Of a stretch of 64,000 nt of DNA, positions 26,287-35,075 are shown piece after piece. A program made the position numbers and the translations under genes. Origin of the DNA: DATNBU01 sp964476185 (lineage in GTDB: Bacteria; Desulfobacterota; Binatia; UBA1149; CAITLU01); NCBI GenBank assembly GCA_964476185.1, contig CAYYZO010000008.1:1-64000 (forward strand), given 5' to 3'. The notes beneath the pieces were generated by a model that did no database searches, was not told where the DNA came from, and saw only the letters and a program-made list of their open reading frames with translations. Numbering within the stretch: position 1 is the first letter of the stretch; every line of letters starts with the position of its first letter.

Positions 26287-27597
26287 TCAGTGGTCGTAGC
26301 CGGTCTCGCCGTGGGCGACGAGATCGAGGCCGATGCGTTCGTCTTCTTCGCTGACCCGCAGTCCGATCGTCGCATCGAGCAGCCGTGCGATCAGCAGGGT
26401 CACGACGAACGCGTACGCGAACGTCGCCGCAACGCTGACCGCCTGGACCCCGAGGCGGCCGACGTTGCCGTCGAGCAGCCCGCCTTTGCCGTCAGGCGTG
26501 AGGGAAGCGAGGCAGAACACGCCGGTCGCGATCGCGCCCCAGGCGCCGCCCACGCCGTGCACGCCGAACGCGTCGAGCGAGTCGTCGTACCCGAGGCGGC
26601 CTTTCCACAGGACCGCGCCGTAGCAGACCGCCGAGACGCTCGCCCCGATGGCGAGCGCGCCGCCGATGCCGACGAAGCCGCAGGCCGGCGTGATGCCGAC
26701 CAGCCCCGCGACCGCCCCCGACGCGAACCCGAGCGCGCTGGCCTTGCCGCGGTGCCAGGCTTCGAGCGCGCACCAGGTGACCGCCGCCGTGGCTGCGGCG
26801 ACGTGCGTCACCACGAACGCGCCCACCGCGACGGCGTTGACGCCGAGGGCGCTGCCGGCGTTGAACCCGAACCAGCCGAACCACAGGAGTCCTGCCCCGA
26901 GCACGGTCATCGTCAGGTTGTGCGGCTTCATCGCGGTGTGCGGGTAGCCGATGCGCCGACCGAGGACGAAGGTCAGGGCCAGCGCGGAGACGCCGGAACT
27001 CACGTGCACGACGGTCCCGCCCGCGAAATCGAGAGCGCCGAGCTCGTACAGCCAGCCGCCGCTCGCCCAGACCCAGTGGCAGACCGGCGCGTAGACCAGC
27101 GTCGCCCACAGCACCAGGAAGGCCGCCCACGCCGGGAACCGCAGCCGCTCGGCGATCGAGCCGCTGACCAGCGCCGGCGTGATGATCGCGAACATCATCT
27201 GGAAGATCATGAACGCGCTCTGCGGGATCCCGGTGCCCGGCCAGAGCGCCTCGTTCGAGACCCCGGCGAGCAGCGCGTGGTCGAGGCCGCCGATCCATCG
27301 GTTCAGCGCCGGGGTTCCCTCGCCGAACGCGAGCGAATAGCCGATCACGACCCAGTGCACGCTGAGCAGCCCCATCGCGAGGAACGAGTGCATCATCGAG
27401 GAGAGCACGTTCTTCGCGCGGACCATGCCGCTGTAGAACAGCGCGAGGCCGGGGGTCATGAGCAGCACGAGAGCGCTCGAGACGAGCACCCATGCGGTGT
27501 CGGCCTTGTCCAGGACTTCGGGATCGGCCGCCGAGGACACCGACGGCAGCAGCACGGCGCCAAGCAGCAGGAACGGACGGATCGGCACGGCGGGCAC
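26287..27597 (-). CDS. amtB: ammonium transporter
   Basis: The 436-residue Amt family channel has a signal-like first helix and then about 11 membrane helices. Diagnostic segments are LVLLMTPGLALFYSGMVRAKN, DFAGGTVVHVSSGVSALAL with the first twin histidine, GWFGFNAGSALG, and DAFGVHGVGGAWGAIATGVF with the second. It takes up ammonium across the inner membrane. It lies just downstream of the merR gene on the same strand with a 28-base gap. A GlnK gene, the usual regulatory partner, is not present on either side. Translation appears to start at GTG 27597. Confidence 0.96.
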   Translation of the reverse strand: MPAVPIRPFLLLGAVLLPSVSSAADPEVLDKADTAWVLVSSALVLLMTPGLALFYSGMVRAKNVLSSMMHSFLAMGLLSVHWVVIGYSLAFGEGTPALNRWIGGLDHALLAGVSNEALWPGTGIPQSAFMIFQMMFAIITPALVSGSIAERLRFPAWAAFLVLWATLVYAPVCHWVWASGGWLYELGALDFAGGTVVHVSSGVSALALTFVLGRRIGYPHTAMKPHNLTMTVLGAGLLWFGWFGFNAGSALGVNAVAVGAFVVTHVAAATAAVTWCALEAWHRGKASALGFASGAVAGLVGITPACGFVGIGGALAIGASVSAVCYGAVLWKGRLGYDDSLDAFGVHGVGGAWGAIATGVFCLASLTPDGKGGLLDGNVGRLGVQAVSVAATFAYAFVVTLLIARLLDATIGLRVSEEDERIGLDLVAHGETGYDH

Positions 27598-27625
27598 GAG
27601 GTCGACGAGGGAAGCCCGGCTTCGC

Positions 27626-28087
27626 TCAGCTCAGCGAGTCGCGGATCCGCGCGAGTTCCTCGCGAATCTCGGCGAGCGCGCCGGTCGCGGCCGGCTGCGG
27701 CGCGGCGCCGCCGGAGGATTCCTCGCGGAGCTTCTTGCGGGCGCCTTCGATCGTGAAGCGGCGCGTGTGGAGCAGGTCCTTGATCTTCAGGAGCAGGTCG
27801 ACGTCGCGACGGCGGTACAGGCGGTGCTTCGAGCGGGTCTTGCCGGGCCTCAGGATGCTGAACTCGGTCTCCCAGTAGCGCAGCACGTACGGCTTGACGC
27901 CGACGATGCGGGCCACCTCGCCGATCTTGAAATAGAGCTTGTCGCCCAGCAGCGCGGCGACATCGGCACTGATGCCGGCGTCGTCGTTGCCCTCGCCTCC
28001 CGATTCGTCCGGAGCTTCTTCGCGTTGCGAACGCTCCCCGTCCGGCTCGCCGCCCTCGGGGTCTCCGAACTTCCCGGGCTCGGTCAC
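27626..28087 (-). CDS. MerR-family regulator
   Basis: The 153-residue protein has an acidic, probably disordered first 45 residues. A MerR helix-turn-helix follows: LYFKIGEVARIVGVKPYVLR, then YWETEFSILRPGKTRSKHRLYRRRDVDLL. A short helical tail ends in EIREELARIRDSLS. Its GTG start overlaps the ihfA stop as GTGA. A MerR gene next to ihfA and pheT is a recurring arrangement in proteobacteria. No effector-binding domain or metal-binding cysteines are present, so it may sense nothing by itself. Targets are unknown. Confidence 0.9.
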   Translation of the reverse strand: MTEPGKFGDPEGGEPDGERSQREEAPDESGGEGNDDAGISADVAALLGDKLYFKIGEVARIVGVKPYVLRYWETEFSILRPGKTRSKHRLYRRRDVDLLLKIKDLLHTRRFTIEGARKKLREESSGGAAPQPAATGALAEIREELARIRDSLS

Positions 28088-28377
28088 TGCTGAGCCTCCT
28101 CCTCCGAATTGATGGTCCGCTTGAGGACCTGGCTCGGCTTGAAGGAGAGCACGCGACGTCCGGAGATCACGATCTCCTCGCCGGTCTGCGGGTTGCGCCC
28201 CTTGCGGGGACGCTTCTCGTTGATGACGAAGTTGCCGAAGCCGGAGATCTTGACCTTCTCGCCCAACTCGAGCCGGGCCTTGATCACTTCGAAGATCGAT
28301 TCGACGACTTCGGCGGCCTCCTTCTTGGAGAACCCGACGCGCTCGTAGATGTGCTCGACGATCTCGGCCTTGGTCAT
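28084..28377 (-). CDS. ihfA: integration host factor subunit alpha
   Basis: The 97-residue DNA-bending protein begins MTKAEIVEHIYERVGFSKKE. It carries the HU/IHF signature GFGNFVINEKRPRKGRNPQTG near residues 46-66, with the arm proline in NPQTG that intercalates DNA. The position after pheT is the usual one for ihfA and favours IHF-alpha over HU. It would act with IHF-beta, encoded elsewhere, in nucleoid structure and promoter bending. It overlaps the MerR gene by four bases. Confidence 0.95.
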   Translation of the reverse strand: MTKAEIVEHIYERVGFSKKEAAEVVESIFEVIKARLELGEKVKISGFGNFVINEKRPRKGRNPQTGEEIVISGRRVLSFKPSQVLKRTINSEEEAQQ

Positions 28378-28422
28378 GCGCGACGCCTCCGGCGGCTGCC
28401 CCCTCCGGCAGCGCGGAAAATC

Positions 28423-30819
28423 TCAGACCCGGACCTGCGCGTCCAATCGCGAGGTCAGGTGTGCCACTACCTTCTCGTGCAGCAGCGTGACCTCCGCTTC
28501 GGTGAGCGTTCGGTCCGCGGCCCGGTACACGAGCCTGTAACCCAGCGCCTTGCGGCCGCTCTCGATCCCGGCTCCGGTGTACTCGTCGAACACCGAGATC
28601 GATTCGATCCAGGGCTCGTCCAGCTCCCCGACGGCCCGGATCGCGTCGCCCGAAGGCGTCTGCGCGTCCGTGAGCAGCGAAACGTCCCGTTCCGAGCTCG
28701 GATACCGCGGGATCGGCTGCAGCCCCGGATGGGCGCGTCTATACGCGACCGCTTCCCGGCAGTCAACTTCGAAGACGTAAATTTCTCCTGTAATTTCCAA
28801 GTCTTCCGAGACGTCCGGGTGAAGCCGCCCGAGGATCCCGACCGGCCGGTCGGCGACGCGAACCTCGGCCGCGGCGCGCGGGTGCAGTTCCGGACGGTCG
28901 CCCACCGCGCGCACCTCGACCGGCGTGGCGGGAGCAAGGACGCCGAGGACCTTCTCGACCACGGCCCTCAGGTCCGCGAACGAGAGCTTCCCCTCCTGTC
29001 CCGGGCGAGCGCCCGGGCGCGCACCGTAGAGCAAGCCCGCGACGACCTCGCGCTGCCGCGGTTCGCCGGAATCGTGCGCCGAGAACACGCGCGCCAGCGT
29101 GAACAGGTCGATGCGACGTTCCTGCACGGCCACGTTCGTCTTCAGCGCCGCGACGAGGCAACCGATCGCGCTCTTCGCGAGAGCGGTTGCGTCGGCGCGC
29201 AGCGGATTGCGCACGACGACGCTCGCGCCGTCGGTGGCGAGGCCCGGGAAGCGCGCGTTGTCGGCTTCCGACGTGAACGACACCGCGACGTGCTCGTGCA
29301 GGCCGAGTCCGGACAGAAGCCACCGCACCTCCGCGGCCGCGCGCACCGGGTCCGGGACCACGACGGGCAGCAGCTGGACGAGCGGCATCGCCGGCTCGAT
29401 GGCGTCGTAACCGCACACGCGCGCGACTTCCTCGACGAAGTCGATTTCGCGCAGCAGGTCGTGCCGGTGCGACGGCGGCGTCACGTCGAACCCGCCGTCC
29501 CGCGCGACCGGCCGTGCGCCGATCGCCGACAGGACGGCGCCGATCCTGTCGTCGCCGACGCTGCTGCCGAGCAGCGCGCGCACGCGGGCCGAGCGCACCC
29601 GCAGCGTCGTTCCCCCGGCCTGGGCGCTGCCGACGCGCACGACGCCGCCCTCCGTGCTCGCGCCGGCAACGTCCGCGAGCAGGGAGGCCGCGCGCAGCAG
29701 CGCCTCGCGCACGCCGGCGGGATCGACCCCGCGCTCGAATCGGTAGGAGGAGTCCGTCAGCAGCGCGTGCCGCCTCGAGGTGCGGCGCACCACGGCCGGC
29801 GCGAACAACGCGCTTTCGAGGAAAAGATCGGTGGTTTCCGGGCCGACCGCCGACGCCGCCCCGCCCATCACGCCCGCCACGGCGACCGGGGCCGCGGCGT
29901 CGGCGATCACGAGGTCGCCGGGACCCAGCCGGACGTCGCGCTCGTCGAGCGTGCGGATCGTCTCGCCTTCGCTCGCGCGCCGCACGACGACCGTGCGGCC
30001 CTCGAGCCGGGCAAGATCGAACGCGTGCAGCGGTTGCCCGTACTCCATCAGCACGAGGTTCGTCACGTCCACGACGTTGTTGATCGACCGCAGCCCGACG
30101 GCGGCAAGGCGCGTGCGCAGCCACGTCGGCGATGGACCGACGGTCACGCCGCGCAGCACGAGCCCGTGGTAGAGGGGGCACGCTTCCGGATCCCGCACTT
30201 CCACCTTCACCGGCGAAGCCCCATCCGCGAGATCGAGAGCGGCGGGACGCGCTCGCAGCCGGAGATCGCAAAGGGCCGCCACCTCGCGCGCCAGGCCGAT
30301 CATGCTCAGGCAGTCGCCGCGATTCGGCGTGATGCCGAGTTCCAGGATCGTGTCGTCGAGGCCGAGCAGTGCGGCCGCCTCGCGGCCCGGCTCGAGCCCC
30401 GGCTCGAGGACGAGGATTCCCTCGCCCGGATCCGCGATGCCGAGTTCGGCGGCCGAGCAGAGCATGCCCTCGGACTCGACGCCCCGAAGCTTGCTCTTCT
30501 TGATCGTGAGTCCGCCGGGAAGCTCGCACCCCACGCGCGACAGCACGACCGTGTCGCCCGCGCGGTGGTTCTTCGCGCCGCAGACGATCGTGCGAATCTC
30601 CCCGCTTCCGTCGTCGACCTTGCAGACAGTCAGGCGGTCGGCGTTCGGGTGCTGCCCCATCTCTACGATGCGGGCAACGACGAGACGGTCCCCGTAGGCG
30701 TGCGCCGGCCGGAGGATCGCCTCGACCTCGATGCCGCCCATCGTCAGGCGGCGGGCGAGCTCTTCCACGTCGGGGAGGCCCTCGACGAGTTCGCCGAGCC
30801 ATTGATACGAAAGTCGCAT
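28423..30819 (-). CDS. pheT: phenylalanyl-tRNA synthetase beta subunit
   Basis: The 798-residue beta subunit pairs with PheS to charge tRNA-Phe. In order it has the N-terminal domain, a tRNA-binding (EMAP-like) domain with GQHPNADRLTVCKVDDG and KLRGVESEGMLCSA, the B3/B4 editing region, B5 with SYRFERGVDP near its start, and a C-terminal anticodon-binding FDX-ACB domain ending DRTLTEAEVTLLHEKVV. The length is normal. The ATG at 30819 is 84 bases after the pheS stop. ihfA follows after 45 bases. Confidence 0.97.
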   Translation of the reverse strand: MRLSYQWLGELVEGLPDVEELARRLTMGGIEVEAILRPAHAYGDRLVVARIVEMGQHPNADRLTVCKVDDGSGEIRTIVCGAKNHRAGDTVVLSRVGCELPGGLTIKKSKLRGVESEGMLCSAAELGIADPGEGILVLEPGLEPGREAAALLGLDDTILELGITPNRGDCLSMIGLAREVAALCDLRLRARPAALDLADGASPVKVEVRDPEACPLYHGLVLRGVTVGPSPTWLRTRLAAVGLRSINNVVDVTNLVLMEYGQPLHAFDLARLEGRTVVVRRASEGETIRTLDERDVRLGPGDLVIADAAAPVAVAGVMGGAASAVGPETTDLFLESALFAPAVVRRTSRRHALLTDSSYRFERGVDPAGVREALLRAASLLADVAGASTEGGVVRVGSAQAGGTTLRVRSARVRALLGSSVGDDRIGAVLSAIGARPVARDGGFDVTPPSHRHDLLREIDFVEEVARVCGYDAIEPAMPLVQLLPVVVPDPVRAAAEVRWLLSGLGLHEHVAVSFTSEADNARFPGLATDGASVVVRNPLRADATALAKSAIGCLVAALKTNVAVQERRIDLFTLARVFSAHDSGEPRQREVVAGLLYGARPGARPGQEGKLSFADLRAVVEKVLGVLAPATPVEVRAVGDRPELHPRAAAEVRVADRPVGILGRLHPDVSEDLEITGEIYVFEVDCREAVAYRRAHPGLQPIPRYPSSERDVSLLTDAQTPSGDAIRAVGELDEPWIESISVFDEYTGAGIESGRKALGYRLVYRAADRTLTEAEVTLLHEKVVAHLTSRLDAQVRV

Positions 30820-30903
30820 GGGATTCCTGTCAGGTGGTCACGCGTTCGCGTTCCTTCGGGACGCGCGCCGCGTCCCCGCCGGGGCGCAACGCGATCCGGG
30901 TCC

Positions 30904-31935
30904 TCAGAACTGGCGCAAGAAGCGCAGGTCGCCGCCGTAGAAGAGGCGGATGTCGTCGATCCTGTACTTCAGCATCGCGATGCGCTCCACGCCGAGTCCG
31001 AACGCGAAGCCGCTGAACTCCTCGGGATCGTAGCCGACCGCGTCGAACACGGCCGGGTCGACCATGCCCGCGCCGAGGATCTCGAGCCAGCCGGTGTCCT
31101 TGCAGACGCGGCAGCCCGACCCCTTCTGCGAGCAGACGACGCACGCGACGTCGACTTCCGCACTCGGCTCGGTGAACGGGAAAAAGCTCGGGCGCAGCCG
31201 CACGGCGAGGTCGCGGCCGAACACGCGGCGAAGGAACTCCGTGAGCACGCCCTTCAGGTGCGCGAACGTGATCCCGCGATCCACCATCAGGCCTTCGATC
31301 TGGTGGAACATCGGCGAGTGCGTCACGTCGTCGTCGTGTCGATAAACCGCGCCCGGCGCGATGATGCGCACGGGAGGGCGACGGTTCTCCATCACGCGGA
31401 TCTGCACCGGCGAGGTGTGGGTCCGGAGCACTCGCCCGCCCTCGACGAAGAACGTGTCGTGCATGTCCCGCGCGGGGTGGTCCGCGGCGATGTTGAGCGC
31501 CTCGAAGTTGTGGTACTCGTCCTCGACCTCGGGTCCCTCGGCGATCTCGAAGCCCATGCCGCCGAGGATCTCGCAGATCTCCGCCATCGTGCGCGAGATC
31601 GGGTGGATCGTGCCGAGCGGCACGCCGGCCGCCGGAAGCGTGACGTCCACGGAAGCGCCCGCTAGCGCGGCCGCGCGCTCGGTGGCCTTCAGCTCGGCCT
31701 CTTTCTCGACGATCGCCCGGTCGACCTCTTCCTTCGCGCGGTTGACCCGCTGGCCGAACGCGGGCCGCTCCCCGGCAGGCAGCGTGGCGAGCGCGCGCAG
31801 CGCACCCGTCAGCCTTCCTTTCTTGCCGAGGAACTCCACGCGCAGCCGCTCGAGCTCGGCGCGCGCGGCGGCGCGGCCGACGCACGCGATGGCGTCGGCC
31901 GCGACCTGCTCCGGCGATTCGGTGGCCGTGGTCAC
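30904..31935 (-). CDS. pheS: phenylalanyl-tRNA synthetase alpha subunit
   Basis: The 343-residue catalytic subunit has an N-terminal coiled coil (ARAELERLRVEFLGKKGRL). The class II core follows: HPISRTMAEICEILGGMGFE for motif 1, TSPVQIRVMENRRPPVRII and FHQIEGLMVD for motif 2, and GLGVERIAMLKY for motif 3. The conserved PEFSGF-like loop EEFSGFAFG contacts phenylalanine. A GTG at 31935 is the best start. rplT ends 13 bases upstream, so it is within the thrS-to-merR transcription unit. Confidence 0.97.
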   Translation of the reverse strand: MTTATESPEQVAADAIACVGRAAARAELERLRVEFLGKKGRLTGALRALATLPAGERPAFGQRVNRAKEEVDRAIVEKEAELKATERAAALAGASVDVTLPAAGVPLGTIHPISRTMAEICEILGGMGFEIAEGPEVEDEYHNFEALNIAADHPARDMHDTFFVEGGRVLRTHTSPVQIRVMENRRPPVRIIAPGAVYRHDDDVTHSPMFHQIEGLMVDRGITFAHLKGVLTEFLRRVFGRDLAVRLRPSFFPFTEPSAEVDVACVVCSQKGSGCRVCKDTGWLEILGAGMVDPAVFDAVGYDPEEFSGFAFGLGVERIAMLKYRIDDIRLFYGGDLRFLRQF

Positions 31936-31948
31936 GGGGGCGTCCCCG

Positions 31949-32305
31949 TCAGGCGGCGAGCCGCGACTTGGCCAGCTGGACGAGTTCGGCGAACGCCGCC
32001 TGCTCGTTCACGGCGAGCTCGGCGAGCGCCTTGCGGTCGATCTCCACGCCGGCCTGCTTCAGGCCGTGCATCAGCGCCGCGTAGGTCAGCCCCTCGATGC
32101 GGGCCGCCGCGTTGATGCGGACGATCCAGAGGGCCCGGAACTCGCGCTTGCGGACCTTGCGGTCGCGATAGGCGTAGGTCAGGCCCTTCTCGACGGTCTC
32201 GCGGCCCTGGCGGTAGAGCTTGCGGCCGCCGACGTAGCCCTTCGCGATGCTCAGGATCTTCTTGTGGCGACGGTGGCCCTTCGTTCCTCGTGTGACTCTC
32301 GGCAT
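31949..32305 (-). CDS. rplT: 50S ribosomal protein L20
   Basis: The 118-residue basic protein is L20, with RVTRGTKGHRRHKKILSIAKGY, FRALWIVRINAAARIEGLTY and the long N-terminal helix that binds 23S rRNA. A GAGGAG site precedes the ATG at 32305. In E. coli L20 represses the rpmI-rplT operon by binding leader RNA. The rpmI-rplT gap here contains a 31-nt tandem repeat that may affect that control, which is inference. Confidence 0.98.
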   Translation of the reverse strand: MPRVTRGTKGHRRHKKILSIAKGYVGGRKLYRQGRETVEKGLTYAYRDRKVRKREFRALWIVRINAAARIEGLTYAALMHGLKQAGVEIDRKALAELAVNEQAAFAELVQLAKSRLAA

Positions 32306-32320
32306 GGGTCGTTCTCCTCA

Positions 32321-32413
32321 GTTCATCGTCGCGCTCTCGCGCTCCTGCTCCGTTCAACGTCGCGCTCTCGCGCGCCTGCCCCGTTCAACGTCGCGCTCTC
32401 GGCGCTCCTCAGC
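32321..32413. repeat. three tandem 31-nt repeats between rpmI and rplT
   Basis: Three adjacent 31-base units start at 32321, 32352 and 32383. The first 19 bases, gttcaWcgtcgcgctctcg, are identical apart from one base; the rest varies at a few positions. The third unit extends 5 bases into the end of rpmI. Read in the direction of transcription each unit contains GAGAGCGCGACGTTGAAC, and two or three units begin with a GAG-rich stretch like the rplT ribosome binding site. There are no spacers, so this is a tandem duplication and not a CRISPR. Confidence 0.85.
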
Positions 32414-32606
32414 TACCCGGCAGGATGCGCTTGATCTGCTTCTCGTCCACGCCGGCGACCGTCGTCGAGTGACGAAGATTGCGCTTCTGCTTGCGGGTCT
32501 TCGCGCTCAACTGGTGGCGGTGGTACGCCTTGCTTCGCTTGATCCTGCCGCTTCCCGTCACCGAGAATCTCTTGGCGGCACCTCGTTTCGTCTTACACTT
32601 CGGCAT
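32409..32606 (-). CDS. rpmI: 50S ribosomal protein L35
   Basis: The 65-residue protein begins MPKCKTKRGAAKRFSVTGSG and has the L35 core KRSKAYHRHQLSAKTRKQKRNLR. It is a small basic 50S protein in the usual position between infC and rplT. Its start overlaps the last 14 bases of infC, so translation is probably coupled. Confidence 0.97.
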   Translation of the reverse strand: MPKCKTKRGAAKRFSVTGSGRIKRSKAYHRHQLSAKTRKQKRNLRHSTTVAGVDEKQIKRILPGS

Positions 32607-33162
32607 TTCGCTCTCCCTTGGCTGCGGTCTTGACGGGGGCGGTCTTCACCGGAACCACGATCACGGACATGTTGCGGCCCTCGAGCCGCGGTTCCCCTTC
32701 CGCCTGAGCGACATCGGAGATCGTGCCCAGCACCCTCTGCAGCATCGCCTTGCCCATGTCGGGCCTGGTGATCTCGCGACCCTTGAAGAACACCGTGACT
32801 TTCACGCGGTGCCCGGCGGCGAGGAAGCGCTTGATGTGACCGGTCTTGAACTCGATGTCGTGGGCCTCGGTGCGCGAACGCATCTTCACTTCCTTCATCT
32901 GTTGGGACGAGGAAGTGCTCTTCTTGCGCGATTCCTGGACCTTCTTGCGTTCCTCGTAGCGGAACTTGTGGAAGTCCATGATGCGCACGACGGGTGGCGT
33001 CGCGTCGCCGGCGACCTCAACGAGGTCCATCTGCCGCTGTTCGGCGATCTCGCGGGCGTCCGCCATCGACATGATGCCGAGTTGTTCGCCCTTGCTGTCG
33101 ATCAGCCGAACCTCGCGGGCACGGATCTCGTTGTTGATTCTGAAGTCCTGACTCTTGGCTAT
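32593..33162 (-). CDS. infC: translation initiation factor IF-3 with an ATA start codon
   Basis: The 189-residue product has the IF-3 N domain (FRINNEIRAREVRLID and QMDLVEVAGDATPPVVRIMD) and C domain (RKKSTSSSQQMKEVKMRSRT, GHIKRFLAAGHRVKVTVFFKGRE). In the correct frame no ATG, GTG or TTG lies near the N terminus. An ATA codon at 33160-33162 is placed six bases after GGAGG. infC genes are known for rare starts (AUU in E. coli), which lets IF-3 repress its own synthesis. Here the ATA also overlaps the thrS TAG stop as ATAG, so initiation is probably both autoregulated and coupled to thrS. Confidence 0.93.
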   Translation of the reverse strand: MAKSQDFRINNEIRAREVRLIDSKGEQLGIMSMADAREIAEQRQMDLVEVAGDATPPVVRIMDFHKFRYEERKKVQESRKKSTSSSQQMKEVKMRSRTEAHDIEFKTGHIKRFLAAGHRVKVTVFFKGREITRPDMGKAMLQRVLGTISDVAQAEGEPRLEGRNMSVIVVPVKTAPVKTAAKGERNAEV

Positions 33163-35075
33163 GGTACACCTCCATCGCCGGCCCGGCTGCGCTCGCGCAG
33201 CCATTCGGCGAATGCGTCGATGGTCATCGGTTCGACCTGCTCGCCCCCGAGCAGGCGCGGCGCCACGGTGCGGGCCTCGACTTCCTTGTCGCCGACGACG
33301 GCGACCACCGGAATCTTGGCCTGCTGGGCCTCGCGGATCTTGAAGCCGAGCTTCTCGTTGCGAAGGTCCGCCCTGGCGCGGAAGCCCTCGCGGCGCAGGC
33401 GCTCGGCAACCTCGCCTGCGAACTCGTTCTGGCGGTCGGTCACGGTCACGAGCCGCACCTGCGTCGGTGCGAGCCAGAGCGGCAGCGCCCCCGCGGTGTG
33501 CTCGATCAGGATCCCGAGGAAGCGCTCGAGCGAACCGAGCACCGCGCGGTGGATCATGACGGGGCGCTTCTTGTCGCCGGCCGCGTCCACGTAGTGGAGG
33601 TCGAAGCGCTCCGGCAGGGCGAAGTCGAGCTGCACGGTGCTGAGCTGCCACTCGCGGCCGACCACGTCGAGCACGCAGAAGTCGATCTTCGGGCCGTAGA
33701 ACGCGCCGTCGCCGGCGTTGAGGCGGTATTCGACGTTCTCGGACGCGAGCACCTCGCGCAGCGCGTCCTCGGCCGTCCGCCAGATCTCGTCCGAGCCGAT
33801 CGACTTCTCCGGACGCGTCGAGAGGTAGACGCGGGCCTGGTCGAAGCCGAACGTCTCGTTCATGTGCCGGATCATCGCGATGACCGAACGGATCTCTTCC
33901 TGGATCTGCTCGGGCGCGCAGAAGATGTGCGCGTCGTCCTGGCAGAACGAGCGGACGCGGGTCAGGCCGTGCATCGTCCCGGAGCGCTCGAACCGATGCA
34001 GCCGCCCGAAGTCGGCGAAGCGGATCGGCAGCTCGCGGTAGGAGTGCAGGTCCTCGCCGTACATCAGGCAGTGGGTCGGACAGTTCATCGGCTTGACGGC
34101 GAAGTCCCTGTCCTCGACCGACGTGAAGTACATGTTCTCGCGATAGTTCTCGTAGTGGCCCGACTGGTGCCAGAGATCCACGTCGAGGACCTGCGGCGTG
34201 ATGACCTCGCCGTAGCCGTAACGGCGGTAGAGACCGCGGATGTACTCGACGAGCAGGTTGTAGACGAGCGCGCCGTCCGGGTGGAAGAACGGGCTGCCGG
34301 GCGCCTCGCGGTGGAAGCTGAACAACCCGAGCTGCTTGCCGAGCCGGCGGTGGTCGCGGCGCTTCGCCTCCTCGAGGCGCGCCAGGTGCTGCTCGAGCTG
34401 CTTCCGGTCGGCCCAGGCGGTGCCGTAGATGCGCTGGAGCATCGGGTTGCGCTCGTCGCCGCGCCAGTAGGCGCCCGCGACGCTCAGCAGCTTGAACGCG
34501 CCGAGCTTCCCGGTCGACGGCACGTGCGGCCCGCGGCAAAGGTCGACGAAGTCGCCCTGCCGGTACAGGCCGACCGTCGCGTCCGGAAGGTCGCGGATGA
34601 TCTCGGCCTTGAACGACTCGCCCATCGACTGGAACAGCGCGACCGCGTCGTCGCGAGCCCAGTCCTCGCGCTTCACCTCGTGGTTCTCGGCGACGACCTT
34701 GGCCATCTCGGCCTCGATGCGCTCGAGGTCCTCCGGCACGAAGCCGCGGTCGAACTGGAAGTCGTAGTAGAAGCCGTTCTCGATGACGGGGCCGATGGTG
34801 ACCTGCGCTTCGGGGAACAGGCGCTTGACCGCATGGGCCAGCAGGTGCGCGCTCGAATGCCGCAGCAACTCGAGGCCTTCTTCGCTGTCGGGAAGAATCG
34901 GAGCGAGAGAGCAATCCTCCACCAGTTCGGTGGAGAGATCGCGGGGCCGGCCGTCGATCATCACCCCGATCGCGAGCTTGGCGACCTTGCCGCCGAGGAG
35001 CTCACGCGCGGGCGTGCCCGCGGGGATGGTTCGAGCGCCGTCGCCGGAAAGGCTGACGGTGATCTGGTTCGACAT
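33159..35075 (-). CDS. thrS: threonyl-tRNA synthetase
   Basis: The 638-residue enzyme has a TGS domain, an editing domain with HSSAHLLAHAVKRLFP near residue 72, a class II core and an anticodon-binding domain. Core segments are MNCPTHCLMY with the zinc cysteine, RFADFGRLHRFERSGTMHGL for motif 2, and VMIHRAVLGSLERFLGILIEH for motif 3. The length is normal. Its TAG stop overlaps the infC start. The 263 bases upstream to tRNA-Val contain the promoter; I saw no clear leader structure there. Confidence 0.97.
   Translation of the reverse strand: MSNQITVSLSGDGARTIPAGTPARELLGGKVAKLAIGVMIDGRPRDLSTELVEDCSLAPILPDSEEGLELLRHSSAHLLAHAVKRLFPEAQVTIGPVIENGFYYDFQFDRGFVPEDLERIEAEMAKVVAENHEVKREDWARDDAVALFQSMGESFKAEIIRDLPDATVGLYRQGDFVDLCRGPHVPSTGKLGAFKLLSVAGAYWRGDERNPMLQRIYGTAWADRKQLEQHLARLEEAKRRDHRRLGKQLGLFSFHREAPGSPFFHPDGALVYNLLVEYIRGLYRRYGYGEVITPQVLDVDLWHQSGHYENYRENMYFTSVEDRDFAVKPMNCPTHCLMYGEDLHSYRELPIRFADFGRLHRFERSGTMHGLTRVRSFCQDDAHIFCAPEQIQEEIRSVIAMIRHMNETFGFDQARVYLSTRPEKSIGSDEIWRTAEDALREVLASENVEYRLNAGDGAFYGPKIDFCVLDVVGREWQLSTVQLDFALPERFDLHYVDAAGDKKRPVMIHRAVLGSLERFLGILIEHTAGALPLWLAPTQVRLVTVTDRQNEFAGEVAERLRREGFRARADLRNEKLGFKIREAQQAKIPVVAVVGDKEVEARTVAPRLLGGEQVEPMTIDAFAEWLRERSRAGDGGVP

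Noticed and set aside
28351..31665. A 1104-codon open frame on the plus strand
   Set aside because: It lies opposite pheT and pheS and is a by-product of high GC content; the translation shows only Arg/Ala/Asp/His-rich low-complexity sequence.
32321..32413. CRISPR array
   Set aside because: The three 31-nt units are directly adjacent with no spacers, and no cas genes are present.
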